Shown in pieces: positions 45,366 through 56,986 of a stretch of 64,000 nucleotides of DNA. The notes under the pieces are model-generated. The model worked only from the letters and a program-made list of their open reading frames with translations, ran no database searches and was not told where the DNA came from. The stretch covers positions 496,001-560,000 of the forward strand of contig JAJEKV010000237.1 of NCBI GenBank assembly GCA_021234155.1. Reading direction: 5' to 3'. Source of the DNA: Isoetes taiwanensis (lineage: Eukaryota > Streptophyta > Lycopodiopsida > Isoetales > Isoetaceae). A program made the translations under genes and the position numbers. How positions within the stretch are numbered: position 1 is the stretch's first letter; the number at the start of each line of letters is the position of its first letter.

Positions 45366-47850
45366 ATGGCTGCAGATTTGTGCGCCAATCTTGGGTCCGT
45401 CCGATTTCCGGCCGAAGGCGACCTTCCTGGGTCACAGGTCTTGAGCAGTAGCTCAAGTGGTTATTTCCATGGCTTTTGTCGTTCTGCATTCGTGCCTAGA
45501 AAGTTATACAAGCAGATCGTGCGTCGGAATGGTATTGTTATGGAAGCTAAAAATGAAAAAAAGGAGAACATACAGGCTAAGGAGGAATGGATCTATCCTT
45601 GGCCGTTCAAGATGACCCCAGATGAAGAAGATCAGCCCCTGAAAATGATTTGTAGGTTCAAACCTTTGCCCAGTAAGCCCAAGCTTGTGACTCTGCCATT
45701 TGAGAAACCAATTATCGAATTGGAGAACAAAATTGAGGAGGTATGCTTTAGTTCTGCGGAATGCATGTATGTCTTGCATATGATTTTTTTTTTTGTTTTT
45801 GTTGTTTGAGTCTCTCTACATACCTCTTAAATGTATGAAGTATGGTAGACTTATCAATTCAAGCCTTTTTGACATACATTGGTTATTGTATCACTCAGGT
45901 AAAGGAGCTGGCCAGCAGGACAGGAATGGACTTTAGCCAGCAGGTTAAAGAGCTTGAAGAGAAATATGATCAAGTATGTATACACTGTAAATCCTACAAT
46001 AGTGCACAGGTTAAAGCAAACTTACCATGTCTGTTTTTTTTAGGTGAGACGTGATCTATACTCACAGCTAACGTCTGTGCAAAGGCTACACTTGGCTCGC
46101 CATCCTAATCGCCCTACCTTTATGGAGCATGTCCTCAATATGACTGATAAGGTATGCATTGTTGCGCTTTGAATCAGCTCTTATTATAATGTGTCCCATG
46201 TTGGCTCAACTCTGCACACACCACCAGTGGCTAGAATTACATGGAGATAGGGCAGGATATGATGACCCAGCTATGGTCACAGGGATCGGAATGATGGATG
46301 GCATGAGTTTTATGTTTATTGGACAGCAAAAGGGAAGGAACACAAAAGAGAACATTTATCGTAATTTTGCAATGCCTACACCTAATGGGTAGGGCCTCTT
46401 TAGCATTTGATTCCTTATCTAGATTGTTTGACGTGTCTTTGGATCTTAGTGTGCATTTGCCTTTTGAAGGTATCGCAAGGCTTTGAGAATGATGCGGCAT
46501 GCTGAGCAGCATGGATTTCCTATCCTTACATTTGTTGACACTCCTGGTGCATATGCAGGAATTGAAGCCGAAGAACGTGGTCAGGTACAGTACATATGAC
46601 CACTATGACTTGGCAATCAATGTTTTTTGACTTCATATTTTCTCCAGGGTGAGGCGATTGCTACCAATCTGCGAGAAATGTTTGGATTGAAGGTTCCAAT
46701 TATCTCGACTGTCATTGGTGAAGGTGGCTCTGGAGGCGCACTTGCAATTGGCTGTGCTAACAAGATGCTCATGCTTGAAAATGCTGTGTACTATGTTGCC
46801 AGGTTTGACATCAGACACCTGTAGTTGCAAGGTTATTACAGCATTTACTGTGTTCATAACCGCACATACGGTGCTCATATAATCACTGTACTCATTCTGC
46901 ATATATGGTTGTTGAGAACTCAACTTTTATTACAACTAATTGCTAATATCTTACTGCCTGATATGCATTTATGGAAGTGATCGATGCGTTACATTTATGA
47001 TGGATTCCTAAAAATCGTTCTTCATCTTCCTCTATATATTTTTCTTAGAGTAGTTTTGATGAGTATTACCGGTATTATTGCTTAGCCTATGGTATACAGA
47101 GCTAGCTTTGCTATGTACATTTATTTTCTGCCACTGAACATTGGCAGATTTCTTTACATGCAGCCCTGAAGCTTGTGCAGCTATCCTTTGGAGGACAGCT
47201 AATGATTCACCAAAGGTTCATATAATTGCTTTCTCTTGCTTTTCTCTAGTAACTCAAGATAATTTGGTCCTTTTTTGCAGGCTGCAGAAGCATTGAAAAT
47301 AACATCAAGTGACCTTGTTAAGCTTGGCGTTGCAGACGAGATTATTCCTGTAACTATCATTAATTTCTGATTAACTGCATGCTTTATCCTGAGACCTAAT
47401 TTGATTGGTTTGCAGGAACCACTTGGAGGAGCTCAATACGATCCTGTAACAACTGCAAAAAATATGAAAGCGGTCATATTGAAGCACATGGATGTAAGAC
47501 TTCGTCCAATGTCTTTGGCTGAATTATTAAGTATATATATTTAACTGCAAGAAATTATACAGGAACTTTTGAAGCTCGGTCCAACCGCTTTGGTGCGACA
47601 ACGAGCTGCAAAATTTAGGGAAATAGGTACCTGGGATGAAGTTAAAGAGATGGATCCCCTTATTAGAAGGAACATGAAGCCCAGTGATATTCCTGAACCT
47701 GAAGAACTTAAGTTATTAGGTGAAGCATCACTGTCCGTGGATCCCATGGATTCTGTGGATTCTTCTCAGTTCTTCAGTGCGAAACTTCTGGCCGAGTTAC
47801 AGCAATCAGTGAATTCTTCTGTCAATGCTGCAGTGACACCAGACTTGTGA
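45366..47850 (+). CDS. CAC3: acetyl-CoA carboxylase carboxyltransferase alpha subunit, plastid
   Basis: This split gene encodes the alpha subunit of the carboxyltransferase of the plastid heteromeric acetyl-CoA carboxylase. With the beta subunit (usually plastid accD) it moves the carboxyl group from biotin to acetyl-CoA, giving malonyl-CoA for fatty-acid synthesis. Ten exons join in frame: 45366-45740, 45899-45973, 46044-46151, 46228-46388, 46470-46584, 46648-46802, 47164-47215, 47281-47349, 47416-47493, 47563-47850, all with GT-AG introns, giving 491 residues. The first about 60 residues ([11 protein letters not shown], Ser- and Arg-rich) look like a transit peptide. Family motifs include [46 protein letters not shown] and [18 protein letters not shown] (oxyanion region). 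After the catalytic domain only about 95 residues follow, unlike the several-hundred-residue coiled coil of angiosperm proteins. The start is the ATG giving a typical transit peptide; an in-frame ATG at 45339 is less likely. Confidence 0.95.
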
Positions 47851-50200
47851 GTCATAGGTTATGCCCTCTTGTAAGGGATTGTAATTTATATACGGGTCTT
47901 GTGGCCCCTTTGATCTTGAGGATTAGAATCACCTTTTATGGCGTTTCTGCTGGCATCAGTCGAACCATCAAGGTAGCCATACCAAGGTTCTATCCTGAGT
48001 GATATTTTTGAAGATTGTGATATCACACTTTCCATTAAGCACGAGAATAATAGTTACGGAAGGCTGAGACCTTGTTTCACTATGTGAAGGATAGTCTTTC
48101 TACTTACTAGCTCAGTAGTGGCATCTTTAGTCTTCCATCAAGCCACTCATTCGAAATGCTTTTGCAGTTGTATTTTTACTTGCAAAATATAGTTAAATGA
48201 TTTCATTGGGGAAGTAGATAGCTAGGAACTCTGGAATGAAAATGCCTTTTATGTTAATATTTGAACGACTTTTGTAATGATTGCCGTGAAACTTCATGCC
48301 TTGTCTCATACTGTTACGACACTTCATATGCTGTATCAGGGAAATGTAAACCCAACACTAGTTTAGTGGAGTTTTTTATTTTTGAAGGACGTCCCAATGG
48401 GATTTGTTACACGATTTTTTATGGCCCCATCCATGGAAATTGATTCCTGAAAATTATTTAGTTCTCGGTTCTTCCAACTCGTTTGCTAGGGGAGGTTCGT
48501 GGACCAGTTCAGAAGCATGGGCTAAGCAGAGAGAAACAATTGCCAATTAAATTACGTGGCATGCTTTTGGTTGGTTTAATGTACTAATGTGCAAGGCAAA
48601 GGATATAATTGTCAAATAAATTACGTGGCTCACATCACGTTGAATGTGCAAGATAAAGAAAATAATTTTGTCAACTGCTAACGTGCTTTCAATTTAATGT
48701 ACTATGTGAACTCCTTAAAATTTTTTGGGTACGTAGTACTGGAACAATAGATAAGCATGCTTTCTTTCATAATGGTATTGGCTACGTAGTACTCGAACAA
48801 TAGATGGTCTTCTTTGATTTATGTAAATAGCGTTCCAAAAATAGAATCATTTACTTAAAGTTCAACCATCTTTTCCATCCACTGCAGCCAATGTGTTTAG
48901 ATTGAGACAATAATTATGTGTTGATCCATTATTGAGAACTTTGATCTATTTTCGTATGTAACATAATTGGACCCGTCTAGAAGGAATGCAAAACCTAGTT
49001 TTCCATGATGTTTTTGTTTGACTGTAGAAGCCAAGATTGGCTCAAGTTGATTATGTGTTGACCTAGTTTCCATGATGTTTTTGTTTGATCCGCGCATGCC
49101 AAGATTGGTTCAAGTTTTGGTCCATTGATTGTCCTCCAATGACCTACATTGGTGATGGGAAAAGTGGCTAACTACTATAGCTACCAACATTAACTATACA
49201 CACTATCATGATCCAAATGCAATCAATATATCTTATCTTATTATCTTATCGCAATCAATATATCTTATCTTATTATCTTATCTCTTCAACTAACATATCA
49301 AATATATTGGGTGGTAGCACAACATTAAGTTATATACCACGAAGGTAGCGGTCAAACCTTTCATTTATGTGAAGGGCGAGCATGACAATTCAACCGTGAG
49401 AGCCAATGGGATGTTGGCACGTGGCAAAAATTCTTTTTGCGAATCTCTCTTGCTTTCGTTGTTGGTCTACATTCTGTACTTTCTGCTTCATGTTTTGGAT
49501 TTCGATCTGTCACTGCTCCACATTCTGAAAGAGCACAATCGTGACCGGCCAATTGACAGTGATCTATGGCTAGAAGTGGCTTGCCTATCCTTCATGCTGG
49601 GCGCTGGGCCATTTCCTGGTTCATTCAAAGAGTCCTTCGCTTAACGGCGTCATTGATCAGGCCCTTTTCCTAGGCCAAAAAAAAAGGGCTAGAGGGCCAT
49701 TTCCCCATACAAGGTTCTCATCCATGCCCAGACACCTACTTGCCTATCACAAGCTTTAATACAAGTGGGAAATTGCTCGTGGAGAGCGAGAAGTCTTCTC
49801 TTTTTCCTTGTATCTTAAAATTGCTAGGAAAATCCCACCCACCTATCTTGCAAGGTTTACAAAAACATGGCTCTTTTTCAAAATCACTTTCAACGAGTTC
49901 CATGCAGTTCTCCTTATGGCATCTAGGCATCCATGCACTTGGCAACATTGTTCATCGTATCAATTCATGCACTTATAGATATGGACTTAAGTCCAAGAAG
50001 CACCTTATCGCTAAAAACATGAATATGTTTTCGATGGATTTGTGAATGTGTCCATGCTAAACATGACTTTTTGTCAAGATATCTAATATCTATCGAAGGC
50101 AATAGTTTTAACATATCAAGACTAAAACCTTAAATCATTTATGAAGTACGATGTATGCAATGGTTATCCGTAAACAGGGCACCATCCTTTGCTTCAAGAG
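47851..50200. other. gene-free stretch downstream of the carboxyltransferase gene
   Basis: The first few hundred bases are presumably the 3' UTR, but no definite poly-A signal was chosen. Short duplications occur at 48730/48783 (TACGTAGTACTGGAACAATAG against TACGTAGTACTCGAACAATAG), 49010-49120 and 49236-49285. Frames at 49369-49644 and 49740-50045 lack recognisable motifs. Confidence 0.45.
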
Positions 50201-50202
50201 AA

Positions 50203-50355
50203 AGGCGAACCCGTATTTCATATTTCAAAATTATAGGCACCCCCAATCATAAATGACCATAATTGAAACAAAAGGCACCCAAAGGTCCCAACCTACGATT
50301 TGGGTCATAGGATCGACAATCGGATGACCATGGTAGTCTAAGGCGCACCTTGTTT
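50203..50355 (+). repeat. SINE-like family, 3' half only
   Basis: This contains CATATTTCAAAATTATAGGC, AATCATAAATGACCATAA, TGGGTCATAGGATCGA and GGCGCACCTTG, in the same order as the body of the repeats at 17172 and 50625. The tRNA-like head is missing. Confidence 0.55.
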
Positions 50356-50487
50356 AGAATATATAGCACAATAATAGGGGGTTCCAGGGGGATTTAATAA
50401 CAGGGGATTCTAGGGGGATTTGATATAGATGTATAAATAACTATTTTTAAAACCATAGACCATACCCATTTAATAGGAAAAATAATC

Positions 50488-50545
50488 ATGTTAGCTCGCT
50501 AGTTGTATTGGTTAAAGCATTCTTTTTAGAATGTTGATATATATA
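50488..50545 (+). repeat. SINE-like family, head only
   Basis: TTAGCTCGCTAGTTGTATTGG and the following bases match the tRNA-like head of the copies at 17172 and 50625. The sequence diverges after about 55 bases. Confidence 0.45.
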
Positions 50546-50624
50546 AATAACAATTCCTGAAACCATAAATCATACATTTAAAATAGTGACTGGTTTTTTA
50601 TTAGAAAAAAACGCGACTTTAATA

Positions 50625-50935
50625 ACATTAGCTCGCTGGTTGTATTAGTTAAACTATTCTTACTAGAATATTGATATATTTTGTTAGAGGTTCGAGTCGC
50701 CATATTTCATACTCTAAAACCTTAGGCGAAGCCGTATAAGGTTTGAGTCATGGTATTTCATATTTCAAAACCTTGACGAACCCCCATTTTTCAATATCAT
50801 AGACGCCCCCAATCATAAATGACTATAATCGAAACGAAAGGAGCCCATAAGCGCAAACTACGATCTGGCCCATAGGATCGACAGACCCGATGACTACGGT
50901 CGTTTAGGGTGCACCTCATTTAGATAATGTAGCAC
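50625..50935 (+). repeat. tRNA-like SINE family, copy 2
   Basis: An A-box-like TTAGCTCGCTGGTT (about 50628) and a B-box-like GGTTCGAGTCGC (50689-50700) are followed by the body shared with 17172-17475, ending near GGTGCACCTCATTTAG. I infer a polymerase III-derived SINE. Confidence 0.55.
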
Positions 50936-50984
50936 TAAGGTGGATAGTATGGTCTCTTATTGTACCAACAAACCCTTTGATTTG

Positions 50985-51150
50985 GGTTTGGTTTGGTTTG
51001 TACATGTATTATAAGTTTTTAGGGGCTCTCGCTACCCCCCGTGTGAATATGCACCCAAACCAAAGGGGGTTTCAGGGGGATTTTAATTTAAAATTGTTAG
51101 ATGTAATGGTTTGTGTTAAGTAGTTATGTGTTAGTTGTTATCTTAAAAAA
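50985..51150 (+). repeat. dispersed repeat 'A', copy 2
   Basis: This has GGGGCTCTCGCTACCC, GTGTGAATATGCACCCAAACC, AGGGGGATTTTAATTTAAAA and AGTTATGTGTTAGTTGTTAT, matching the minus-strand copy at 20435-20650. The terminal GC hairpin is absent or diverged here. Confidence 0.6.
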
Positions 51151-51199
51151 TTTTTACAAAATACTTGCTAGGGTCTAATCTAGCAAATACTATACTTCA

Positions 51200-53360
51200 A
51201 GAACTAAACCTAGTTAGAAATTGAGAATTTGTCTGTCCTGGTTTAAACCAGGCCCACGTCCTTCATCTGGCATACACATATGGTGAGGTATTACCCCTAG
51301 CATTCTCTAGTACAAGCCAAATTAAAGGTTCACATAGTAGAGGGCTGAGATTCCAAACCCCAAGACTATGCAGCCCCAAAGCATTGGCCCAAATACATGA
51401 TACAGCATTACACCTAGCATTCTCTCGTCAAGGCCAAATTACTGGTTCACATAGTAGAGGGCTGAGATTCCAAACCCCATGACAATGTAGCCCCAAAGCA
51501 ATGGCACAGATATATGGCAAGGCATTACACCAAGAGTTCTACAACAGTAAATAATTTGTGGAATAAGCTGCCGCAAGGTGTTATTCCCAAGGTAAATTAC
51601 TAGTTAAAGTCATGTAGAGGGAGTACACAATAGGGAGCTGAATCTTCAAACCCCAATACTAAGTAACCCCACACTTAACTCACAGATATATCAACAAAGC
51701 GTTGAACGTTTAAATAGATAAACTCTACTGTAGTGCAATGAACATTTAGAATCAGGATTTAAATAGACGTGTTTTTTCAGAGTAGATTACTAGTAAAAGT
51801 CATGTAATGGGAGCACATAATAGGGAGCTGAATCTTCAAACCCCAATACTAAGTAAACCCACTCTTGACTCACAAATATATCAACAAAGCATTGAACAAA
51901 AGGCATGACCTCCAATGATTCCACGAAAAAAGGAGGTTAAATATCCTCAAAACCTTGTTTACCAAGTGGAATCAATATGGCAAATTTGTTAGTATCCGTG
52001 ATAAAAAAAGGATATATGAATATTAACATCCTTAGAGGTGACCCTCGGGCTGTGAGATGAGGAATCAGACCCCAAACATGTGGTTTTAAGGTTCCTTTAT
52101 CAGACCAGTAGTTCAACAGTGTATACTAGCACTATCTCTCATTAGTATAGGCAGTTGGTAAATTTTTGGCACAAAGGAGACTCAAAAGGTTAGAGTTGGA
52201 CCATGATTCCATAAGCAATAAAGCCATTATAATCAGTTTATGACTTTTAAGGATGATCCCATCTAAGTAGTGAAGATGAACACAACAACTGGAGAAACAC
52301 AGTTTTCATAACCTTTTTTTTACAAAATTGTTTTTCAATTTTTTGTTTTCTGATACATTCCCTTCTAGCTATAGATCTAGAAGTCAATCCTACAAAAGCA
52401 GGCCGGATTCCAAATAATATGGCCATGTAAGACAAACTGTAGCAGTGTATTCAAAACGTGCATCACTAAAAATCAAATTGCTTCCTTAAGTTTTTTCGGA
52501 AAAGAGAACAAGATACTAAAGTTATCTGCATAAGAAGATGAATAGTTTCTTGTTGCAGATTGTCAGATCTGCATTCCATTTCAGAAGTACTCCAAAGATA
52601 TGTGTAGCCCAAAAACCTTCAAAGGTAGGTTTGCCAAGTTACCTGCAGCCAAACCAGTCACACGTTAGCCTGAAAAGGGTAAGCATGAAGTAGCTAGCAG
52701 GTAAGCGCAGACAAACCATGTTTTTATCCGTTTCCTTAAAGTATGAGCAAAAAAGCATTTATTTACATAAGCTGAGGGTCTATCTCCCTTTGTTAATAAA
52801 CCAGAGTGGAAGGGATTAAGCCTCTAGTCAATAAGAGATTAGAAATACCACCTTAGCATAATCATGTCCAATCATTAGCAAAGTTTGAGAAAACTTAACA
52901 GATTTGCCCTCATCATTTTTGCTTGTAATGGCAGCATAACTTACTGTCTAATATTTATGATGTAACAAAAACAGCATATTGACCATGCCAGAAACCCAGT
53001 ATATGCTTAGATTTTACAGGTGATTTCTGATCAGAGCTGGTCTGATGAATCAGTAGTTCAACAATTATCTAAGTCTAATTTATCATGCAGTAAAGTATTA
53101 TAAATTTCTGCTGGTGTTATGGTAAGACTATGTGAATGAATCCCTAGCTGGGAACGGTAAACAAAAACTGAGTATAAGTTGTTAAACTGGTTCTGATCTG
53201 TACAATCATGATTTCCAGCATGGTTAATAGCCTATCTATTATTAAGCTGAATCAATATTTCCGCTTTGTATGAAGAGAAACTTGAAACTAAGTAAAAGTA
53301 GTTAAGCTGGTTTTGAACTATTTATACATGACTTCAAGCATGGTCTAGTATAAAGCCTGA
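51200..53360. other. gene-free stretch with direct repeats
   Basis: No gene is supported. Direct repeats occur at about 51300-51480 (units with TTCACATAGTAGAGGGCTGAG) and about 51590-51900 (units with GGGAGCTGAATCTTCAAACC). Some of this may be intron of the minus-strand gene whose exon lies at 53361, but no further exon is visible. Confidence 0.45.
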
Positions 53361-53756
53361 TCAATATTTCCGCATTAACATTATATATGAAAAAACCTGA
53401 GTTTGATCGTCTCCAGGGTTAACTGCGGCATCCATATTGGCGTTCAGGTCCATCACAGTCGGATTGTTGTAGACTGGTTCAGTATTTTCCAAGTTGGAAG
53501 CACGCATGTTAGCATTTCGAATAAGAAACCTCTTGATTATGTTTGCTGCCTGTGCATTCCGGTTTTGGCCAGGGGAAGAAGGACGTCTTGGCCCCATCTG
53601 AATGCCTCTTCCCCTAATGTTCCTCGCTCTAGGAGGGCGTCCAGGACCACGTTTTTGTCCCATTGTTTTGAAAAGCAGAGTTAGTAGCAGAGTGATCACA
53701 AAGGCGCCGGATACGCTGATTTCCTTAGACAATGGAATGCAAAAATGGGTGTTCAA
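53361..53756 (-). CDS. hypothetical basic protein or exon with AT-hook-like motif
   Basis: I do not recognise this frame. An ATG at 53661-53663 begins MGQKRGPGRPPRARNIRGRG, which contains a GRP core like an AT-hook and is strongly basic. Upstream in the same frame is a hydrophobic segment (SGAFVITLLLTLLFK) that could be a membrane helix if translation starts further upstream, but no upstream ATG was found. An Asn-rich acidic tail (about residues 60-100) ends at DDQTQ, where a CAG|GTTTTT donor is possible, so this may be one exon of a split gene. Its neighbour upstream on the same strand is a retroelement RT. Confidence 0.3.
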   Translation of the reverse strand: MNTHFCIPLSKEISVSGAFVITLLLTLLFKTMGQKRGPGRPPRARNIRGRGIQMGPRRPSSPGQNRNAQAANIIKRFLIRNANMRASNLENTEPVYNNPTVMDLNANMDAAVNPGDDQTQVFSYIMLMRKY

Positions 53757-54592
53757 GAAAAATCGTATGTCTCCAGATGTCCTTCCCGCCTAAAAATTTT
53801 ACCATTAAAGTCTTACCAAACCCCATTAATGTGAGGTGTACTGTTGTCAGGGATTTGCTGCGACCCAACAATCCAAATGGGAATAAAGATTATCCTGCTG
53901 CCTCAAGGTGTTACAGTAGAAATAATCTACCATTAGTATTTCCTATTATAAAGGTTCCATGTATAGTCATCCAAGTTTCAAAAAGGGACCATGGATTGTA
54001 AAGAAAAAAACTATTATGCATATCAGTGCCAGTATGTTAAGTGTTACTCTAGGTCACAAGCATCAAGAAACTTGCGCAAGTTCTAAGCATATATTTTTTG
54101 GAAACCTTTATGCATCAAGCATTTTGATACCAGCTCAAAGTTTCACTATTGGGGCAACTCAATAATTAGAGTGGAAGGCTGGAACAAAGCCTGTAGCTTC
54201 TAAGGTAATCAAGAGTGAAATCTACCTGACACCATCGTTTATTATTGGGTCTTATTTTATGTCCGAATTTATCGTCTCCCAACCAATTATATGACGAAAT
54301 GTGTGAGGTCGGTCAAAGGGATGATATGTGTCTTGAGTAGCTGGTTAAGCACAGTTTGAGAACAACCACAGGGTTTCTAGAACACCACCTGGATGAGGGA
54401 GTGCGTGAAGCCGACGCTTCAAAAATTAAACCTACCTCCTGCCGCTAGCAGAAAGGGTCCATAGTTATTAAAGCAATTTATTGCTAGGCTGAGTAGGTAA
54501 GGTGCCTAGCAATGTTGCTAGGACCCTACTCAGCTAGTAAGATGTGTTAAAAGACCGAGCTCAACAAAAATTATAACCATTATGTCTAGCTG
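53757..54592. other. gene-free stretch
   Basis: I see nothing supportable here. It separates the small basic ORF from the reverse transcriptase and may be the 3' part of that retroelement. Confidence 0.35.
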
Positions 54593-55412
54593 TTAAGACA
54601 AACGCATTCGGTTAAACAGATCATGTAAAGTGATAGTGAAATACCTGTGATATAGGTGTTTGATAACCTCTTTGGGATTGTATGCCAGTCCAGGAAAGTC
54701 CTGCTTCAGTATCTTGCATACGTTTCCAAGAATTGTTTTTTCATCGAACCCATTTTCAATAAATTGGGCTATGATGCATTTCAGATCTGTAGCACTAATA
54801 CAGTTGCTGTTTACGTAAAGACACGGCATCACTTGAGAGCAAATTACCTTACTAGCTTGAAAATAAGGTCTGCATCCGTCTGCCATGATGAATCTTTTTG
54901 CTTTGAAAGGTAGGGCATCCCTCTTGTCATACTTGTACGTACAATAACTCCCCAATGAGGCATCCAAAATCCTGATTTGCATATTTAGGAAGGAGGCAGA
55001 GGTACCAATTCTGCTGTACTCATCATAACCAATGAAGTCCTTAGTTTCTTCTTTGATTTCAATAAAGTTGAGATTATAAAGCCAAATATCCTTGTCTTTA
55101 TCAAAAAACTCTTTTGGGTTGCCACAGTTAATAAGTAGGAGATCGTCCATATATCTAAAGGACTGTCGGAATCTCGCAATGTCTGAATAACGGCCTTCAT
55201 CTGCTAGTTTAAGTATGAAATTGACTTCATACCATGCCAGATAAATATTACACCAGCTGGGTGAGCAGGAGAAGCCCATGGGTATGCCGCAGATCTGTCT
55301 CCAAGTTCTATCATCATTACATAACCAGCAGTTTTTTATTAACCATACATTCATGTCCACCAAGTTTTTGCAGGTCATTTCCTTCCAACAATCTGGCTGC
55401 TTACTCTTTGTA
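54593..55412 (-). mobile_element. retroelement with unusual reverse transcriptase, 5'-truncated
   Basis: This is a 261-residue open frame containing RT motifs. GIPMGFSCSPSWCNIYLAWYE is the primer-grip/B' region and FRYMDDLLLINC carries the catalytic YMDD. The C-terminal thumb-like part reads ADGCRPYFQASKVICSQ and FIENGFDEKTILGNVCK. The B' motif differs from LINE (QGCPLSP) and LTR elements, and it more resembles Penelope-like or domesticated rvt-type reverse transcriptases. That assignment is tentative. The frame stays open upstream to about 55412, where it meets the end of repeat 'A', and the fingers domain is lost. No GIY-YIG endonuclease was seen in the downstream 800 bases. Confidence 0.6.
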
Positions 55413-55462
55413 GTTATGTGTTAGTTGTTATCTTAAAAAAAATTTGGGCCCTTCGGGCCCTA
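55410..55462 (+). repeat. dispersed repeat 'A', 3' end with hairpin
   Basis: AGTTATGTGTTAGTTGTTAT, an A-run, and the perfect hairpin GGGCCC-TTC-GGGCCC (about 55447-55461) form the end seen inverted at 20435-20490. The junction with the reverse transcriptase lies at about 55412. Confidence 0.6.
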
Positions 55463-55862
55463 ACAAAAACAAACATTTCTGCACTTAGTTACACGTTGAC
55501 CAAATTGTTAAAGAATACAATTTTGCATATATAAAGCACAAGTATCTAGAAAAGACCATTGTTATTCTCGTCCGTGTCAACTTCAAATTTAAGAATGTGA
55601 TTTAGCATTCTCTCTAGTACTCTCTTTGCCAAACTCCCACCCCTTACTCCAAAACTATAGCGTTGTACAATGTTCAAAATAAAGGATGCCACTCCCAAGG
55701 TAAACAAACCACTAATGAATTGAACAATGCCACGCCGAAGCTAAAAAATCCACTATAGCGTTGACAATCAAGGGCACTTATAGCTTCATCCAACAAAAGT
55801 ATGCATGCATGTTATCATGGAAAGCATTACAATTCATAATATATTCTTCATATATATGTTAT
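55463..55862. other. gene-free AT-rich stretch
   Basis: No gene or repeat class is recognised in this interval. Confidence 0.4.
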
Positions 55863-56048
55863 CAAACATTGCACGGGCATCCTGCAGAGCTCTAGGTTTA
55901 CCATAAATCTGAGCAAGCTAGTTTCCTAAGATTGCATTGCACGGGCATCCTGCAGAGCTCTAGGTTTACCATAAATCTGAGCAAGCTAGTTTCCTAAGAT
56001 TGCATTGCACGGGCATCCTGCAGAGCTCTAGGTTTACCATAAATCTCA
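55863..56048. repeat. 68-bp tandem repeat, about 2.6 copies
   Basis: The unit starting GCACGGGCATCCTGCAGAGC occurs at 55871, 55939 and 56007. The copies are nearly identical and the third ends within AAATCTCAGC. Confidence 0.9.
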
Positions 56049-56194
56049 GCCTAATCATTGATGTAAACTTTGATCATGAATAGTAGAAAAAGTGCTATAC
56101 AGAAAAAGATTTGAAATAGCATTACATTTACAATCAGGCTCCACGGTTGAGGCTCCTTGCAATCTTCCACAACCACCATTGAAACCACCAGTGA

Positions 56195-56909
56195 AATACC
56201 TCATGTTTGTGATGTCTTAGGCAGTAAATAGTTGCATGGCAGTCAAGTATATAGGATTCATACCATCTTCAAGCATCCTGGCAAGTCAATATATGGCTGT
56301 ATTAACATCAGAATCATTCATGGCTTTTTTCAGTGCATCAAATAATCTGCTTTCTGAATCATCTGTTTTACTTGCATCTTCCCTACAGCAGATCCTGGAT
56401 CGATATAAAGCTTCTTGAATATCAGCCAGAGTGACAGAGATACTTGTTTTCGCATACTGTGGCACCATGCCATTGCCATTACCTCTAGGTAGCTCTAATC
56501 CAATTTCAATTCTTCTGCTGCTCATTGAGGGTTTGGATTAGATCAGAGACTTCTATTCCATATTGAAATCTCTTGAAGGGTCTGCTGTAATCATTTGATG
56601 CTAATTCCCTCAGTTTTTCCATTATTCTCTCAGCAGATATTTTCCTCATTGCAGCAGGACCATAAGGTTGCATCATTGAGTTATTATTCTTGTAGATGGC
56701 TTCTGATAGAACCATTTCTAATACATTCAAAACCACTGCAGCATCTCCATCTGGAACCAGAATAAGAAAATCTCTTCCATTCTTCTCACTCTTCACGTCT
56801 GCCACTAAACTTTCAGCAAGTTTACGAAGGACACCCTGTTTTTTGACATTCATAGCCCTCTTAACAATTTTTTTCAAGTGGCATAACTGCAGCTTGTTTG
56901 TACTGAATA
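56195..56909 (-). pseudogene. WRNIP1/RarA-type AAA ATPase, C-terminal exon, broken
   Basis: The exon starts after a TTTTCCAG acceptor (intron end at 56910) and reads VFSTNKLQLCHLKKIVKRAM, then LVPDGDAAVVLNVLEM, which matches the sensor-2 (DGDAR-LN-LE) region of RarA/MgsA/WRNIP1. After a frameshift at about 56520 it continues SVTLADIQEALYRSR and LFDALKKAMNDSDVNTAIY. A TGA replaces the usual Trp, and LARMLEDGMNPIYLTAMQLF follows. This is the family's [20 protein letters not shown] segment. Members act at stalled replication forks. The N-terminal AAA part is not contiguous, and the tetramerisation domain downstream is lost after another stop. It is a fragment or pseudogene, though single-base errors could account for some breaks. 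Confidence 0.7.
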
Positions 56910-56986
56910 CTGGAAAATATGCTAACAAGTCTAGAATTATAACCCTGTAAGGACTATTCACCATAGACAAGCAAATCACAACCTCT

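Noticed and set aside
53361-53756. Peroxin PEX22-like protein
   Set aside because: Only the general pattern of a membrane segment followed by basic residues agrees; no specific motif supports it.
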